This document shows, piece after piece, positions 1-9,130 of a DNA stretch of 31,796 bases. Within the stretch, counting starts at the first letter, position 1; each line of letters starts with the position of its first letter. The stretch is from JBBQNJ01 sp038329845 (GTDB lineage: Bacteria > Planctomycetota > Phycisphaerae > Tepidisphaerales > Tepidisphaeraceae), in contig JBBQNJ010000061.1 of assembly GCA_038329845.1 (NCBI GenBank), positions 1 to 31,796 on the forward strand, read 5' to 3'. The notes under the pieces are model-generated. The model saw only the letters and a list, made by a program, of their open reading frames with translations. It did no database searches and was not told the origin of the DNA. The translations under genes and the position numbers were made by a program.

Positions 1-110
1 CCCGCGGCGGCCCGCGTGCCCCGTCCACCACCCCCCCTCTCATCCCTGGCCGGGGTTCCCCCCGCCCCCCCGCCGCGGGCCGGTGGCCTCGCCCCCCCCC
101 CCCCCCCCCG
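1..110. other. C-rich low-complexity tract with 18-base C homopolymer
   Basis: Almost the whole first 110 bases are C with some G, ending in an uninterrupted run of 18 C at 92-109. No coding sequence is supported here. The minus strand is G-rich enough to form a G-quadruplex. The tract lies downstream of the 3' end of the beta-helix gene (minus strand), so it could affect transcript ends, or it could be a sequencing or assembly artefact typical of homopolymers. Confidence 0.8.
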
Positions 111-128
111 CGACCGTAAACGCAGCGA

Positions 129-234
129 TTGCATCGATACCCGGCTTCGCTCACCGCAGCGCCCTACGGCGCTGTGACGATCAAAAGCGGCGGGACGAGT
201 TGCATTGATACCCGGCCTCGCTCACCGCATCGCC
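129..234. repeat. Imperfect direct repeat, two 35-base copies 71 bases apart
   Basis: Bases 129-163 and 200-234 match at 32 of 35 positions (both start TTGCAT and contain CTCACCGCA or a one-base variant). Weaker similarity continues for about 20 bases upstream of each copy, so this may be a diverged tandem duplication of a ~71-base unit. The second copy includes the last codons and the stop of the beta-helix gene on the minus strand. Confidence 0.75.
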
Positions 235-2228
235 GGCGCCGAGCCGGGGATAGCCGAATCCTTCACGGACGCCCTCGGCTGCGTGGACGCCGGGGCGGGC
301 AACGGCCAGTAACGGATCGCATTGCGGCCGGGATGCAGCGAGTTGACCGCGCCGGCGGGCGCGGAGTCGCCGGCCGGCTGGCCCAGCAGATCCCCGCCGC
401 CGCCGGCGGTGGCGGGCACGGTCGAGTGAAGCGCGGGCCAGGCATTTATTTCAGGAATGTCCAGGATCAGCAGATGCTTCTCTCGGTCGATCGAAAACTT
501 CGATCCGGCTGGGAGCATCCGGCTGTTCTGATCGAGCTTCATCACCACCCGCCACGCGGTGAGATTCAACGTAGGCAGCTTCTGGTCCGGCGATGTCGTT
601 GGCCGATCGCCTTCGGGCAGGTCGGCGGCATCAGACGCGCTGCGACAGGCGGCGATGATCGCGGCCGAAGTGATTCGCCCGGCGTTGGTGCCGATACTGT
701 ATGTGGCGCGGCGATCAAAAGCGTTGTAGTCGCTGCGGTTGTTTTTCGATCGCGGCGTTTCCAGCGGCAACGAGATAGCGCCGGAGCGGTTCGCCAGGAT
801 CAAGTTGTTCTCGATGCACTGATCGGAGGTCTCCACGAGTCGATTTTTCGCGTACATGCGGTCGCTGACGATGCGCATTTCGATTCCGAAGTGTTCGTTG
901 CCCAGCAGCGTGTTGTTTCGACAGCTCACGCCCGAGGCATCGTGGGTGTAGATGCCGTCGCCAAGAAACGCCGCCGCCAGCCGCGTGTTGGCGATCGACA
1001 GATTGTGATCCACCAACACCGGGCCGAACCCCAATTCTACAAAGATCCCCGCGCCGCGGTTGGCGACGCAGACGTTGCGCGTCACCCGGGCATCCGGAAA
1101 GCCGTTGTCCAGCCAGATGCCGAACGCCGGGTTGTCGATCACCAGGTTGCCTTCAATTGAGCCATGGCGAAACCCGTGAACCTTGATCCCCGCCGATTCG
1201 GCATCGGTGAAGAAGTTTTCCGTGACCGCCAGGGAACCGTTGCCCGTAGCGATGTTGCCGATGATCCGCACGCTCTGAGTGTTCCAGGCGGCGATCCCGC
1301 ATTGGCCGTTGTCGCTGACCACGTTGCCTTCGAGAAGATGATGTCCCCCGAGCATGTTGCGGCGCTCCTCCGGCTCGGTATCCAGCAACAACTCCGGTCT
1401 CCACACTTCACTGCCGCAGTCGATCCCTTTGGCGTTATTGTTACGGACGATGTTGTTGCGAATGACCCAGTGATTGCCGCTGCGCGTGCTCAGAGCGCCC
1501 AGTTGCGGCCATCCTCGTCGAGTGGCGCAGCGCTCGAAGACAAACCCCTCCACCTGGATGTACCCCAACCCACGCCGATGGGGCGCGAAGAGGCGATCCC
1601 GGGTGGTGATCTCCATCGCACCAGGCGCTGGAGGCGCGCCATCGCGGAAGTGAACCCGCAGCTCGCCCGGATCATCGCTGACCAGCCAGCTTCCGGGCGT
1701 CTTGAGCAGTTCGTCGCGCGTCATCACCTGCGGCAAGACCGCATCTTTGATAAACACCATCCCCCGGGCGGGCTTGGGGATGTCATCGGTTTTTCTCGGC
1801 ACTACGTTGCCTTCACCCGGCTTGGGCCGGGCGAACGGATTGTCAAAAAGAAACGACTCCGTCGGCAACTTGGCGATGAAAACGCCTTTGTCATCGGGCA
1901 CGGCTTGCCATTGCCCATCGAACGGCTCGGTGCCGCGCACGATCGCCGCATGCGCCGGGACCGAGCGATAGACGATGGGCGCTTCTTCGGTTCCCCCGCG
2001 AGCCGGAGAAATCCACTCGCGATAGATTCCCGCGCCCACCGTTACCACATCGCCCGGCTGCGCCAGTTGCGCCGCGGCGTTGATCGTGCGCAGGGGATGC
2101 TCGACCGAGCCGTCGCCCGAGTCGTCGGCCGCCGGATTGGATGCGGCGACAAACCACTCCCGCGCCTCGGCGCTCGCCGCGAAACCCAGAACAATTAAGC
2201 ATGACAACAGCGGCAACATCAGGTTCAT
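222..2228 (-). CDS. Secreted right-handed parallel beta-helix protein
   Basis: This is a 668-residue protein with a signal peptide (about residues 1-22, ending AEA). The mature N-terminus (DDSGDGSVEHPLRTI, PGDVVTVGAGIYREW, GGTEEAPIVYRS) is the usual opening of DUF1565/NosD-like parallel beta-helix proteins, a fold shared with several polysaccharide lyases such as PL6. From about residue 200 to 480 there are repeated short strands with Asn ladders (IRNNIVRNN, LEGNVVSDN, RIIGNIATGN, IEGNLVIDN, VTRNVCVANR, CRNNTLLGN), the hallmark of beta-helix coils. The start at 2228 is chosen because AGGAG lies five bases upstream and the signal peptide begins there; a longer frame exists. The ATG overlaps the stop of the upstream fragment gene (ATGA), so translation is probably coupled. 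It is the last gene of the minus-strand operon. Lyase or carbohydrate-binding activity is an inference; no catalytic residues could be assigned. Confidence 0.8.
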   Translation of the reverse strand: MNLMLPLLSCLIVLGFAASAEAREWFVAASNPAADDSGDGSVEHPLRTINAAAQLAQPGDVVTVGAGIYREWISPARGGTEEAPIVYRSVPAHAAIVRGTEPFDGQWQAVPDDKGVFIAKLPTESFLFDNPFARPKPGEGNVVPRKTDDIPKPARGMVFIKDAVLPQVMTRDELLKTPGSWLVSDDPGELRVHFRDGAPPAPGAMEITTRDRLFAPHRRGLGYIQVEGFVFERCATRRGWPQLGALSTRSGNHWVIRNNIVRNNNAKGIDCGSEVWRPELLLDTEPEERRNMLGGHHLLEGNVVSDNGQCGIAAWNTQSVRIIGNIATGNGSLAVTENFFTDAESAGIKVHGFRHGSIEGNLVIDNPAFGIWLDNGFPDARVTRNVCVANRGAGIFVELGFGPVLVDHNLSIANTRLAAAFLGDGIYTHDASGVSCRNNTLLGNEHFGIEMRIVSDRMYAKNRLVETSDQCIENNLILANRSGAISLPLETPRSKNNRSDYNAFDRRATYSIGTNAGRITSAAIIAACRSASDAADLPEGDRPTTSPDQKLPTLNLTAWRVVMKLDQNSRMLPAGSKFSIDREKHLLILDIPEINAWPALHSTVPATAGGGGDLLGQPAGDSAPAGAVNSLHPGRNAIRYWPLPAPASTQPRASVKDSAIPGSAPAMR

Positions 2229-2488
2229 CGCGACTCCTGTATGGGGGGATCGAAGATGCAATCGAAACGACGAAGGAACGGCCGGTCGGCGGCGCGAGTC
2301 TCTTGGCAGAGGCCCCAGGGGACGCCCGGTCCCTCGCCTTGGCGATAGTAAACGTAGTAAATCCCATCGACCCGGATCACCGGGCTGGGATCGCGCCGGC
2401 TCACGCCCGCCTCATAGGCGATCGCGTCTTGAAATTGGAACCCGACGGGAAACGGGGCAAGCGCGGTCATGGTCGGACGATGCTCCAT
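2225..2488 (-). pseudogene. Truncated glycoside hydrolase (GH43/GH117-like N-terminal fragment)
   Basis: This 87-residue frame lies between the membrane protein gene (10-base gap) and the beta-helix gene (4-base overlap). Its middle, with VGFQFQDAI followed by SRRDPSPVIRVDGIYYVYYR, looks like the first blade of a five-bladed beta-propeller glycosidase, where the Asp of DPS is the usual catalytic base region. Such enzymes normally have 300 or more residues. After the sequence PGVPWG the protein loses any family resemblance and ends 30 residues later. An internal deletion of the rest of the gene, with the downstream ribosome-binding site kept, explains this best. ATG at 2488 is preferred over an ATG at 2527 that would lie inside the upstream gene. 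Its product is probably non-functional as a hydrolase, though the frame may still couple translation to the next gene. Confidence 0.55.
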
Positions 2489-2498
2489 TGACTCGCTC

Positions 2499-4613
2499 TC
2501 AATACGGCAGCAGGCGAATGGCCTCAAAACTCAGGCCCATCTCCGCGCGCATCGCCGTAATCACCAGCCAGAACCCCGCGGCGCTCATCTCGCCGAAGAT
2601 CAACCCCAGGAAGACCGGACGGGCGCTTTGGTAAAGGCTGCTTCCGCCAAAGCGAGTGACCATGGCCTTGGCCAGCCATCCCAGAAAGACGCTGAACCAG
2701 ATCAACTGCACGCTCCAGGTGTACCCCAGCAGATACCCCACCGGATGCAGCGGCCAGGCGGCAAAACGCAAACGCAGAAAACTCAGCAGCGCGGTAAGTC
2801 CAAAGCCGAACGTGAAGTGGCCCAGGCGGCTGTGGCTCTCGATCGGTACGCCGCGCTGCGGCTGGTAGGCGATGGCGCTGTCCAGCGCGAGAATTTGCGG
2901 CATGTCGCGCGTCCCCCAGGCGTCCAGCGGGGTCTGCTGCTGCTGATCGAGACTGCTGGCGTAGCTGTAATGGACATACAGCGAACTGGCGCCCGCGACG
3001 AAAAACCCGACGACCAACGCCAGAACCAACGCCAGAACCACCCCGACGCCCCCGCCGCGAGTGCCAACCGATGAATCGGTCACCCGAAGGGCATGGGTGA
3101 CGTACACCGGCGAGGCCTCGCGCAGATCCCGCGTGAGCGTGCCGGAGAACATGCTGGCGAAAAAATAGGACGGCATCGTAGTGCGCGTCCCCATGCCGCT
3201 CAGGGCATAAATCCACGGGCGCGTCAACGGCACTGGAATCAGCACATACAGCAGCCCGGTCTCGGCCACGATTTTGGCCAGCACCAGGTAGATCGTCGCC
3301 ACCATCAGCACCAGCACGATCGCCCCGACGAGTGAAGCGCCGGCGAGGACCAGCCAGACCACCAGCGTCGCCAGACACGCGATCAGCCCCCAGCCGGCAA
3401 AGCTGTATGGCAGATATCGCCCGATCGGATCGTCAGGTCGGCGCCGGCCGAACATCTGCCGCGCGACCGCCAGCAGATGCCCGCGAGCCACCCAAAGGAT
3501 CGTGGCCGCGAAAGGGATCAGCGCCCCGAAAATCTGATCCATCTGCATCGGCTCGGTCAGGGTGTTGCCCTGCGACGACATCATGGCGCCGGCGAACTGC
3601 CCGAGCAGGAAAAACATCCAGATGCTGAACGCGATCTGGCTTTGAACGAAATACGTGACCCCGACGATCGTCAAGGAAATCCGCTGCACCAGCACCGTGA
3701 TCGACAGGTATCGCAACGGCGCCTCGGTGGCCAGCGAGCGCAGATCGAACGACAACGGCACCAGCGGCCAATGCTCCGTGTCGTAAGCGTTCAGGGCATT
3801 AAGAGAATGAATGAAGAACACCGCCGCGAACGTGACCCAGAACGCCCGGGCACTGAACAGCCCGTTGAGAAACCGGCGCGGCGCCGGCGGCTCGACCAAC
3901 GCCAGGTAGATCGACGCCAGCGGGAACGGCAACCGCTCGTTCTCCACCCACTGCCTGCGGAACAGCGTCGAGAGACAGATCACGAATCCCAGCAACGCGG
4001 CGGCGAAGATTCCCCAGGAAATCGCGGGCTGGATCCACGCGCCCCAGGGGATCGCCGTCCACCGTTCGGCAAAACCATCGCCATCGACGGGAACCCGCGT
4101 GAAAAAGAACTGAACGATCGGATCGTTTCCGCGGGCGGCCGGATCGCTCATTGGAAAAGCCGGGAACAACCAGTCCTTCAAATGCATCCAGCGAAGCAGG
4201 TCGGCGTATTCCGGGCTGGTCGAGGCGTGATAAAAAAACGCAACCAGGTGCCCGGGCAAATAGCGGAAAAATCCCCCGCTGGGCAGCGAGCAACCCACCA
4301 GCACCATCGCCAGCGCGACCGAAAGTTCTCCGCCACCCAGCGCGTGCTTGGGCATCCAGCGGTTCAACGGTCCGTTGATCGCCAGAACGAAGACCAGGAA
4401 ATACAGCACCAGCCCGACCGGAAGATAACTTCCGATCAAGCCGGTATTGCCCAAAACGTAATTGTTGTACGGCGTGAGAACGGAGATCAGGACCACCCCG
4501 ATCGTTCCCACCAGCAGACTTCGCCAGGTGACGGCACCGCGCTGCCGGGACGCCGTCAGCGGTGCGCCCGCCGAAGTCGGCGGCAAAAGAGGATCGCTCG
4601 ATCGGCTCGTCAT
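2499..4613 (-). CDS. Multi-pass membrane protein, DUF6785/DUF6784 type (possible transporter)
   Basis: This is a 704-residue, very hydrophobic protein with roughly a dozen predicted membrane spans, the first at about residues 31-47, 58-79 and 97-112. A soluble loop of some 60 residues follows the third span. The C-terminal 170 residues (RLRFAAWPLHPVGYLLGYTW, GWLAKAMVTRFGG, ARPVFLGLIFGEM) match what I know of DUF6784, and the N-terminal part matches DUF6785. These are planctomycete and verrucomicrobial proteins that resemble oligopeptide transporters in layout. The start at 4613 is taken because its ATG overlaps the stop of the lyase gene (TGATG), implying coupled translation; a longer frame would extend into that gene. 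The neighbouring lyase suggests it may carry oligosaccharides or other breakdown products across the inner membrane, but transport function is inference and the family is uncharacterised to my knowledge. Confidence 0.8.
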   Translation of the reverse strand: MTSRSSDPLLPPTSAGAPLTASRQRGAVTWRSLLVGTIGVVLISVLTPYNNYVLGNTGLIGSYLPVGLVLYFLVFVLAINGPLNRWMPKHALGGGELSVALAMVLVGCSLPSGGFFRYLPGHLVAFFYHASTSPEYADLLRWMHLKDWLFPAFPMSDPAARGNDPIVQFFFTRVPVDGDGFAERWTAIPWGAWIQPAISWGIFAAALLGFVICLSTLFRRQWVENERLPFPLASIYLALVEPPAPRRFLNGLFSARAFWVTFAAVFFIHSLNALNAYDTEHWPLVPLSFDLRSLATEAPLRYLSITVLVQRISLTIVGVTYFVQSQIAFSIWMFFLLGQFAGAMMSSQGNTLTEPMQMDQIFGALIPFAATILWVARGHLLAVARQMFGRRRPDDPIGRYLPYSFAGWGLIACLATLVVWLVLAGASLVGAIVLVLMVATIYLVLAKIVAETGLLYVLIPVPLTRPWIYALSGMGTRTTMPSYFFASMFSGTLTRDLREASPVYVTHALRVTDSSVGTRGGGVGVVLALVLALVVGFFVAGASSLYVHYSYASSLDQQQQTPLDAWGTRDMPQILALDSAIAYQPQRGVPIESHSRLGHFTFGFGLTALLSFLRLRFAAWPLHPVGYLLGYTWSVQLIWFSVFLGWLAKAMVTRFGGSSLYQSARPVFLGLIFGEMSAAGFWLVITAMRAEMGLSFEAIRLLPY

Positions 4614-7600
4614 CAATGGCGCAGCCAGTTCGTCGGGATGGGCTGGGCTTCCAACCCCGGACCCGAGATCGTCAACTCGGGCGCTGTTCCGCTCCAGATG
4701 TAATCCTTCAATCCGCGCACATTCAACTTCGCCGCCGCATTGGTCCGCCAATCAATGTAGACCAGCCGGAACGGATGCAGCCCCTTGCTCAAGCCCACGC
4801 TCCACGAGCCGAATCCATGTCGCTGTGTCGCGGGATACCACTGATTCAATCCCTCGACGCGATTGAGCGCGTTGTAGTGCTGGCCCAATTCGACGCGCAG
4901 CTCATAGCCCGCATCGACATCCGGCCAGACGTATTCGCGCGGCGCCGTCAGCGTGTAAACCCCGTCGGCGGGAATATCGAGAAACCCGCTGTAAACCAGC
5001 CCGTACGTCTTCTTGCGAGGATTCACTTGCGCCGGGTCAACCGGCGGGTTCAACGCCGGAATAACACTAAAATCCCACAACCCGGTCACGACCCGATTGC
5101 TCGACGGCTTGAGCTGGTCGATGTCCAGCAGAAGTCGGCGCCAATCGTCCTGGAAATAGCCGCAGGCAAGCCCGGCCTCCGAGCGCGGACGCTGCACCGC
5201 CGGCGTAAGCCTCACGCGGTCCAGGTCGGCCGAGCTGATCACCGTCGCATCCGTCCCGGACGTTTGATACGGGTTGTGAGTCATCCCCGGTCGATACGCC
5301 CGGGCCTGCACAATCGCGCTGTGATCCAGGACGAACGGCTTCTCGTACTTCGTCGAGAACGGCGTTGGCTCGCTTCCATCCGTGGTGTACCGGATTTCCA
5401 CCCCCGCCGTGGCGCACGAAAGACGGATCTCCGTCGTGTCCACGAACCGATTGATCGGCGGAGAAATCTTCACCGGAGCAATCGGACGGTAGATCGGATG
5501 GATCGTCGCAGCGCCATCGTCGCCGAGGGTGAACTCGAAATCACTCGGGGCATTGGCCACCTGACGGCCATTGACGGCGAACGCCTGGCAGTCCAGGGCG
5601 ATCCCCGAATCCCCCGCCAGCAGCAACGCCCCGCCGCGCAGGCGCACCGCGCCAAGGACCAGCTCTTCATCGTTCGTCGTCAAACTCAGGTATTGCACCA
5701 CCGTGCCGTCAGGCGTGAGGGCCGAAAAGCCCACCGCCGAAGCCCCGGCGGTGATCTGCTTCACGTCGCGCAGCTCGCCGGCCGCGCCGCTGTCGAGCGC
5801 CCGCGGCAAGATCGCCGTGACGATCTGCGCGTTCTGCCCGCTAAACGCCACGCCGATCCGCTGGCGACCATACATGGTGTACCGGTTGTAATTCCTTTCC
5901 GGCAAGACGACTTTCGATTGATACTTCAGCGCCGCGGTCGAAAATTGATGTAACGTGACATCGGCTCGCGGCCGTTGCGCCTCCTTATTCGGCTCGGCAG
6001 GGGCCTTTTCGGCGTGGGTGCTGATCATCCGCTTCTCGGCATCGACGCTGATCTGCTCCGGAGCGAACGCCGGAGGACCGGGCTGGATCGGCAGATACCA
6101 CGCCTGCTCGTAATCATGGGCGCGGTCGCTGAGCATGCGATCCGTGACGATCCACAGCTTCGGTCCGCGCAGATACAACGCCAGCCGCTGATGGGTGACG
6201 CCGCGAATCGTCTGTGCGACGCGCATCGTTCCCTGGGCGCTGTCGTCCTGCCCGTACGGGCCAGGCTCCGACTCCGCGTCCTTCAGATTGCCATACGACC
6301 CGGCATACACGCCTTCCATCAGATTGAACCGATCCGAAGCATGCCAGCGCCAATCGGCGGGCTGATCCCAGGCATTGATCTGAAATACCTTGTGGGCCGC
6401 GGGAGGCTGCACCTTGTACACCCCGGCATGGAAGAACTGGCTGCGGCCATCGACGGTAACGGGCGCCGATGGGTACATGTAGTGCCCGGTGGTGTCGTCG
6501 ATGAGCAGATCCTGGCCGTTGAACGCGATCCCGAAGCTGTTGTTATTGCTTCGACCGCGATAACCCCCATAGGCACCGGGCACGGGCGAGCAGAACATCG
6601 CCCCGTAACCATCGTCATTGCGCCAACCCTCACGCACGATGTTGTATCCGCCGTAGGGGAACCATTCGCTGGTATACGGCGGGGTCACATTCGCCAGCGG
6701 GTTGCGGCCCTTGAGGATGGCGATGTTGACCGGATCCTCGAATGCCTCGGGAGAAATGCTGTACGGGTCATCCTCGAAGATCGCCCCCACCGCCGCCGCC
6801 CGCTTATCGCCCCCGCGGAACGGGACCGGCCACTCCCCCTGCGGCGTGCGAAGATGGATCTGAAAAGTCACTCGCCGGTCGAGCTCGCCGCGCAGGCGAT
6901 TGCGCCAATCAACGTCCGTGCGCAGCGCATTCCAGCCCGGCACCGGGCTGGTTTCGCCGAGCCTCTCAAGCACATGGGCCATTCCGGCAAACAAACCGTT
7001 GTACCAGGGATCCTGCTGATTCTCCGAACCATCGGGCAGGTTCTGCGTCACCATCGGGTCTTCGATATTCCGCCGCCGGCATTCAAGCAAGTAAAACTCC
7101 GAGGCCCGGAACTCCGGGAACAACTGGGCGATCCGCATCAGCCCCCATCCGAACGTCCAGTTGTGAGTATTGGACCGGATATAGCTCACATGCAGCGGCA
7201 ACACCCCGGCGAACAGCTTGCGAACCACATTGGCAAAGACCCTCGGTGGAATCGGCGGCTGATCCCAGTCAGCGCGGGTCAGCGAGGCCAGCGTCCCGGC
7301 AAACGATGTCACCGCCCCGGCCGAGTTCGAGTTCACCTTGTCCGGCACGATGCACGGATGGACCAGATCAAACGTGGCATCGTTCATCGCCCAGTCGTCC
7401 AGATAATCCGCCCAGCGATCCAGATACTTGTGATCCCGGGTCAGAAGATACGCCCCCGGCAGCGATTGAAACGCGCTCAGATCGTGAAGCGTCATCGCCG
7501 GACCAAAACGCCCCTCGTTGCCATCGGCGATCCCCCAATTCACCTGTCCCGGAGGACCCAGCTCCAGCGGCTTTCCCCCGACCATCATCTTCCCCTCCAT

Positions 7601-8050
7601 CAGCCCGTCAGCCGCGGCGAGAACCTTCTCCCGGTCCGGCGGTCCCTTGCTCGACCGGGCGAACTCGGTGTCCCGGGCATTGCGATTCAGAAAAAATCGG
7701 GTGTAGGCGTCGAGAGCTTCAACGTCTTGGTTTTTCTGGGCCAGCTCGACGACCCGAACCATCGCCGGTTGCAGCCGCCAGGTTCGTGCGTCCAGAACCA
7801 GAAGATCGAGGAACGCTCGGGCGCTGGCGGCCTGATTCACCGGACTGTTACGGTCCGCCCAGGCGACGGCCTCGAGCGGCTTCCCCGGCGCAGTCGCCTC
7901 GCCTGGCGCAGTCGCTTTCGCCGGCGCAGTCGCCTCGGCCGCGACCGACCACGAGCCGCTAAGCCCAAGGAACACCGTTACCGTTAGAGAGCAAACGATT
8001 GCATTCATTGTGGAACCCGAAAAAGAACGCGGGAGATCGAGCTTGATCAT
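4613..8050 (-). CDS. Secreted heparinase II/III-like polysaccharide lyase with CHB/HEX and PA14-like C-terminal domains
   Basis: This protein of about 1145 residues is exported by an N-terminal signal (LTVTVFLGLSGSWSVAAEA). A short Ala/Pro/Lys repeat linker (ATAPAKATAPGEATAPGK) follows. Residues about 80-400 form an alpha-toroid typical of alginate- and heparin-type lyases, including SNTHNWTFGW near residue 293. The heparinase II/III beta-domain begins at about residue 464 (PYGGYNIVREGW) with GRSNNNSFGIAFNGQDLLID and DDTTGHY. This is the place where family members usually read HxHxD/N-x-x-SF...LLxDxG; the usual His is Asn here. A chitobiase C-terminal-like Ig module (GVEIRYTTDGSEPT) lies around residues 860-940, and the last ~140 residues look like a PA14-type carbohydrate-binding fold. 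The start is uncertain: ATG at 8050 gives a charged signal-peptide n-region, ATG at 8008 a shorter uncharged one. It should cleave uronic acid polysaccharides by beta-elimination; the substrate is unknown. Confidence 0.82.
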   Translation of the reverse strand: MIKLDLPRSFSGSTMNAIVCSLTVTVFLGLSGSWSVAAEATAPAKATAPGEATAPGKPLEAVAWADRNSPVNQAASARAFLDLLVLDARTWRLQPAMVRVVELAQKNQDVEALDAYTRFFLNRNARDTEFARSSKGPPDREKVLAAADGLMEGKMMVGGKPLELGPPGQVNWGIADGNEGRFGPAMTLHDLSAFQSLPGAYLLTRDHKYLDRWADYLDDWAMNDATFDLVHPCIVPDKVNSNSAGAVTSFAGTLASLTRADWDQPPIPPRVFANVVRKLFAGVLPLHVSYIRSNTHNWTFGWGLMRIAQLFPEFRASEFYLLECRRRNIEDPMVTQNLPDGSENQQDPWYNGLFAGMAHVLERLGETSPVPGWNALRTDVDWRNRLRGELDRRVTFQIHLRTPQGEWPVPFRGGDKRAAAVGAIFEDDPYSISPEAFEDPVNIAILKGRNPLANVTPPYTSEWFPYGGYNIVREGWRNDDGYGAMFCSPVPGAYGGYRGRSNNNSFGIAFNGQDLLIDDTTGHYMYPSAPVTVDGRSQFFHAGVYKVQPPAAHKVFQINAWDQPADWRWHASDRFNLMEGVYAGSYGNLKDAESEPGPYGQDDSAQGTMRVAQTIRGVTHQRLALYLRGPKLWIVTDRMLSDRAHDYEQAWYLPIQPGPPAFAPEQISVDAEKRMISTHAEKAPAEPNKEAQRPRADVTLHQFSTAALKYQSKVVLPERNYNRYTMYGRQRIGVAFSGQNAQIVTAILPRALDSGAAGELRDVKQITAGASAVGFSALTPDGTVVQYLSLTTNDEELVLGAVRLRGGALLLAGDSGIALDCQAFAVNGRQVANAPSDFEFTLGDDGAATIHPIYRPIAPVKISPPINRFVDTTEIRLSCATAGVEIRYTTDGSEPTPFSTKYEKPFVLDHSAIVQARAYRPGMTHNPYQTSGTDATVISSADLDRVRLTPAVQRPRSEAGLACGYFQDDWRRLLLDIDQLKPSSNRVVTGLWDFSVIPALNPPVDPAQVNPRKKTYGLVYSGFLDIPADGVYTLTAPREYVWPDVDAGYELRVELGQHYNALNRVEGLNQWYPATQRHGFGSWSVGLSKGLHPFRLVYIDWRTNAAAKLNVRGLKDYIWSGTAPELTISGPGLEAQPIPTNWLRH

Positions 8051-8110
8051 CGAATAAAATCTCAAGGGTAGGCCCACCGCGAATGGCGCGCGGTCGCCGC
8101 TGTGGGAACA

Positions 8111-8944
8111 CTAGTCGTTGGCTTCGATCGACCACATGTTATGCGGCTGCTTGGTTTCCTTGGGCGCAAGCAGCGCGACATGGCCGTCGCACATGAGATA
8201 GTTCCATTGCGTGCCGCGGGAATGCAGCGGCGGATAACCGTTGTACGTCTGCTGCCCGGCCGAGCCGCTCCACGGATCGTCGATCAACGTTCCGTACGAC
8301 CCGCCCAGGCGGTTGAGCGCATAGCGTTCTTCCACAAGCAGCAGCGTTCCCACGGTGTCCTTGATCCGCGAGACCCGAGCCGACCACCCCTTCCGCGGAC
8401 CGGCGCCGAAAATGATGTTGCTCGCCGACAGCCACACCCCCTTGCAATTAGGCACGCCCCACTTGTCCAGCGATACCACCCCATTGCGTGCCGTCGGCAT
8501 CATGTAGGTGCGCAGGTAGTACAGGTCGTCGCTCGCCGAGGCCAGATTCTCGCTCGGACACAGATACAACTGATTGGTCGCGCGAATCTGGGCCGCAATG
8601 TCCTTTCGCAGCGTGGTCGAATCCTGTTCGGCATCGTTGTATTGACGCCCATCGTAACGGCTCAGAAGATCGTCCCAGCCGCGATAGATCGGCGGCGTAG
8701 CCGCGGCGCCATCGGCATAGCTGATGGGGTAATACCCGGCGTTGTCATTGAGATACATCTGCATGAAGATGCCGATCTGGCGCATCTGGCTCATACACTG
8801 CACCGTCGCCGCCGCTTGGCGGGCCTTGTTCAACGACGGCAGCAGGATCGAAATCATGATGGCGATAATGCCGATCACGACAAGCAATTCCACCAGCGTA
8901 AATGCGATGGGACGTCGAAGTGAACCGCCAACGCGCATCAGCAT
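8111..8944 (-). CDS. Prepilin-type N-terminal cleavage/methylation protein (pseudopilin-like)
   Basis: This 277-residue protein starts with a short basic leader and the type IV prepilin signature FTLVELLVVIGIIAIMISIL (about residues 15-34), with Glu at mature position 5. Cleavage is expected before Phe15, after an Ala in place of the usual Gly. The C-terminus carries LHSRGTQWNYLMCDGHVALL. This resembles the planctomycete/verrucomicrobial processing-associated H-X9-DG motif, but with eleven residues between His and DG. The start at 8944 is supported by GGGAGG six bases upstream. It lies 60 bases before the lyase gene, on the same strand, and downstream of the PEP-CTERM gene. Such solitary pseudopilin-like proteins are very abundant in this group and their role is not established. 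Here a surface or secretion role linked to polysaccharide breakdown is plausible. Confidence 0.9.
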   Translation of the reverse strand: MLMRVGGSLRRPIAFTLVELLVVIGIIAIMISILLPSLNKARQAAATVQCMSQMRQIGIFMQMYLNDNAGYYPISYADGAAATPPIYRGWDDLLSRYDGRQYNDAEQDSTTLRKDIAAQIRATNQLYLCPSENLASASDDLYYLRTYMMPTARNGVVSLDKWGVPNCKGVWLSASNIIFGAGPRKGWSARVSRIKDTVGTLLLVEERYALNRLGGSYGTLIDDPWSGSAGQQTYNGYPPLHSRGTQWNYLMCDGHVALLAPKETKQPHNMWSIEAND

Positions 8945-9009
8945 TGCGTTCCTCCCGCGGGACCAAGGCCCGCAGATTTAAGGCACACCCTTCCGACAGT
9001 CGACTCGGC

Positions 9010-9033
9010 CCGCCGGGAACAACATTCCGGCGG
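9010..9033 (-). terminator. GC-rich hairpin between PEP-CTERM and pseudopilin genes
   Basis: CCGCCGGGAA at 9010-9019 pairs with TTCCGGCGG at 9025-9033, leaving one bulged base and a five-base loop. There is no T-run on either side, so it is not a classical intrinsic terminator. It may be an mRNA-stabilising or attenuating hairpin that sets the ratio of the abundant surface protein to the downstream enzymes. Confidence 0.35.
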
Positions 9034-9130
9034 CAAAGCATAAGCGGGCGAACCCAGCCCCCCGGGGTCAACGGCCACCGCGCCACCGATGGGCAGGGTG
9101 ACGCCCCGCCGCGCCCCAAGCCCGCCAACA

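Noticed and set aside
129..1160. Plus-strand open frame of 343 codons opposite the beta-helix gene
   Set aside because: Arg/Gly-rich composition without any recognisable family; it is the antisense shadow of a gene with signal peptide, ribosome-binding site and beta-helix motifs.
5975..7987. Plus-strand open frame of 670 codons opposite the lyase gene
   Set aside because: Long only because GC-rich DNA has few stops; the protein has no fold-like pattern, while the opposite strand encodes a clear multidomain lyase.
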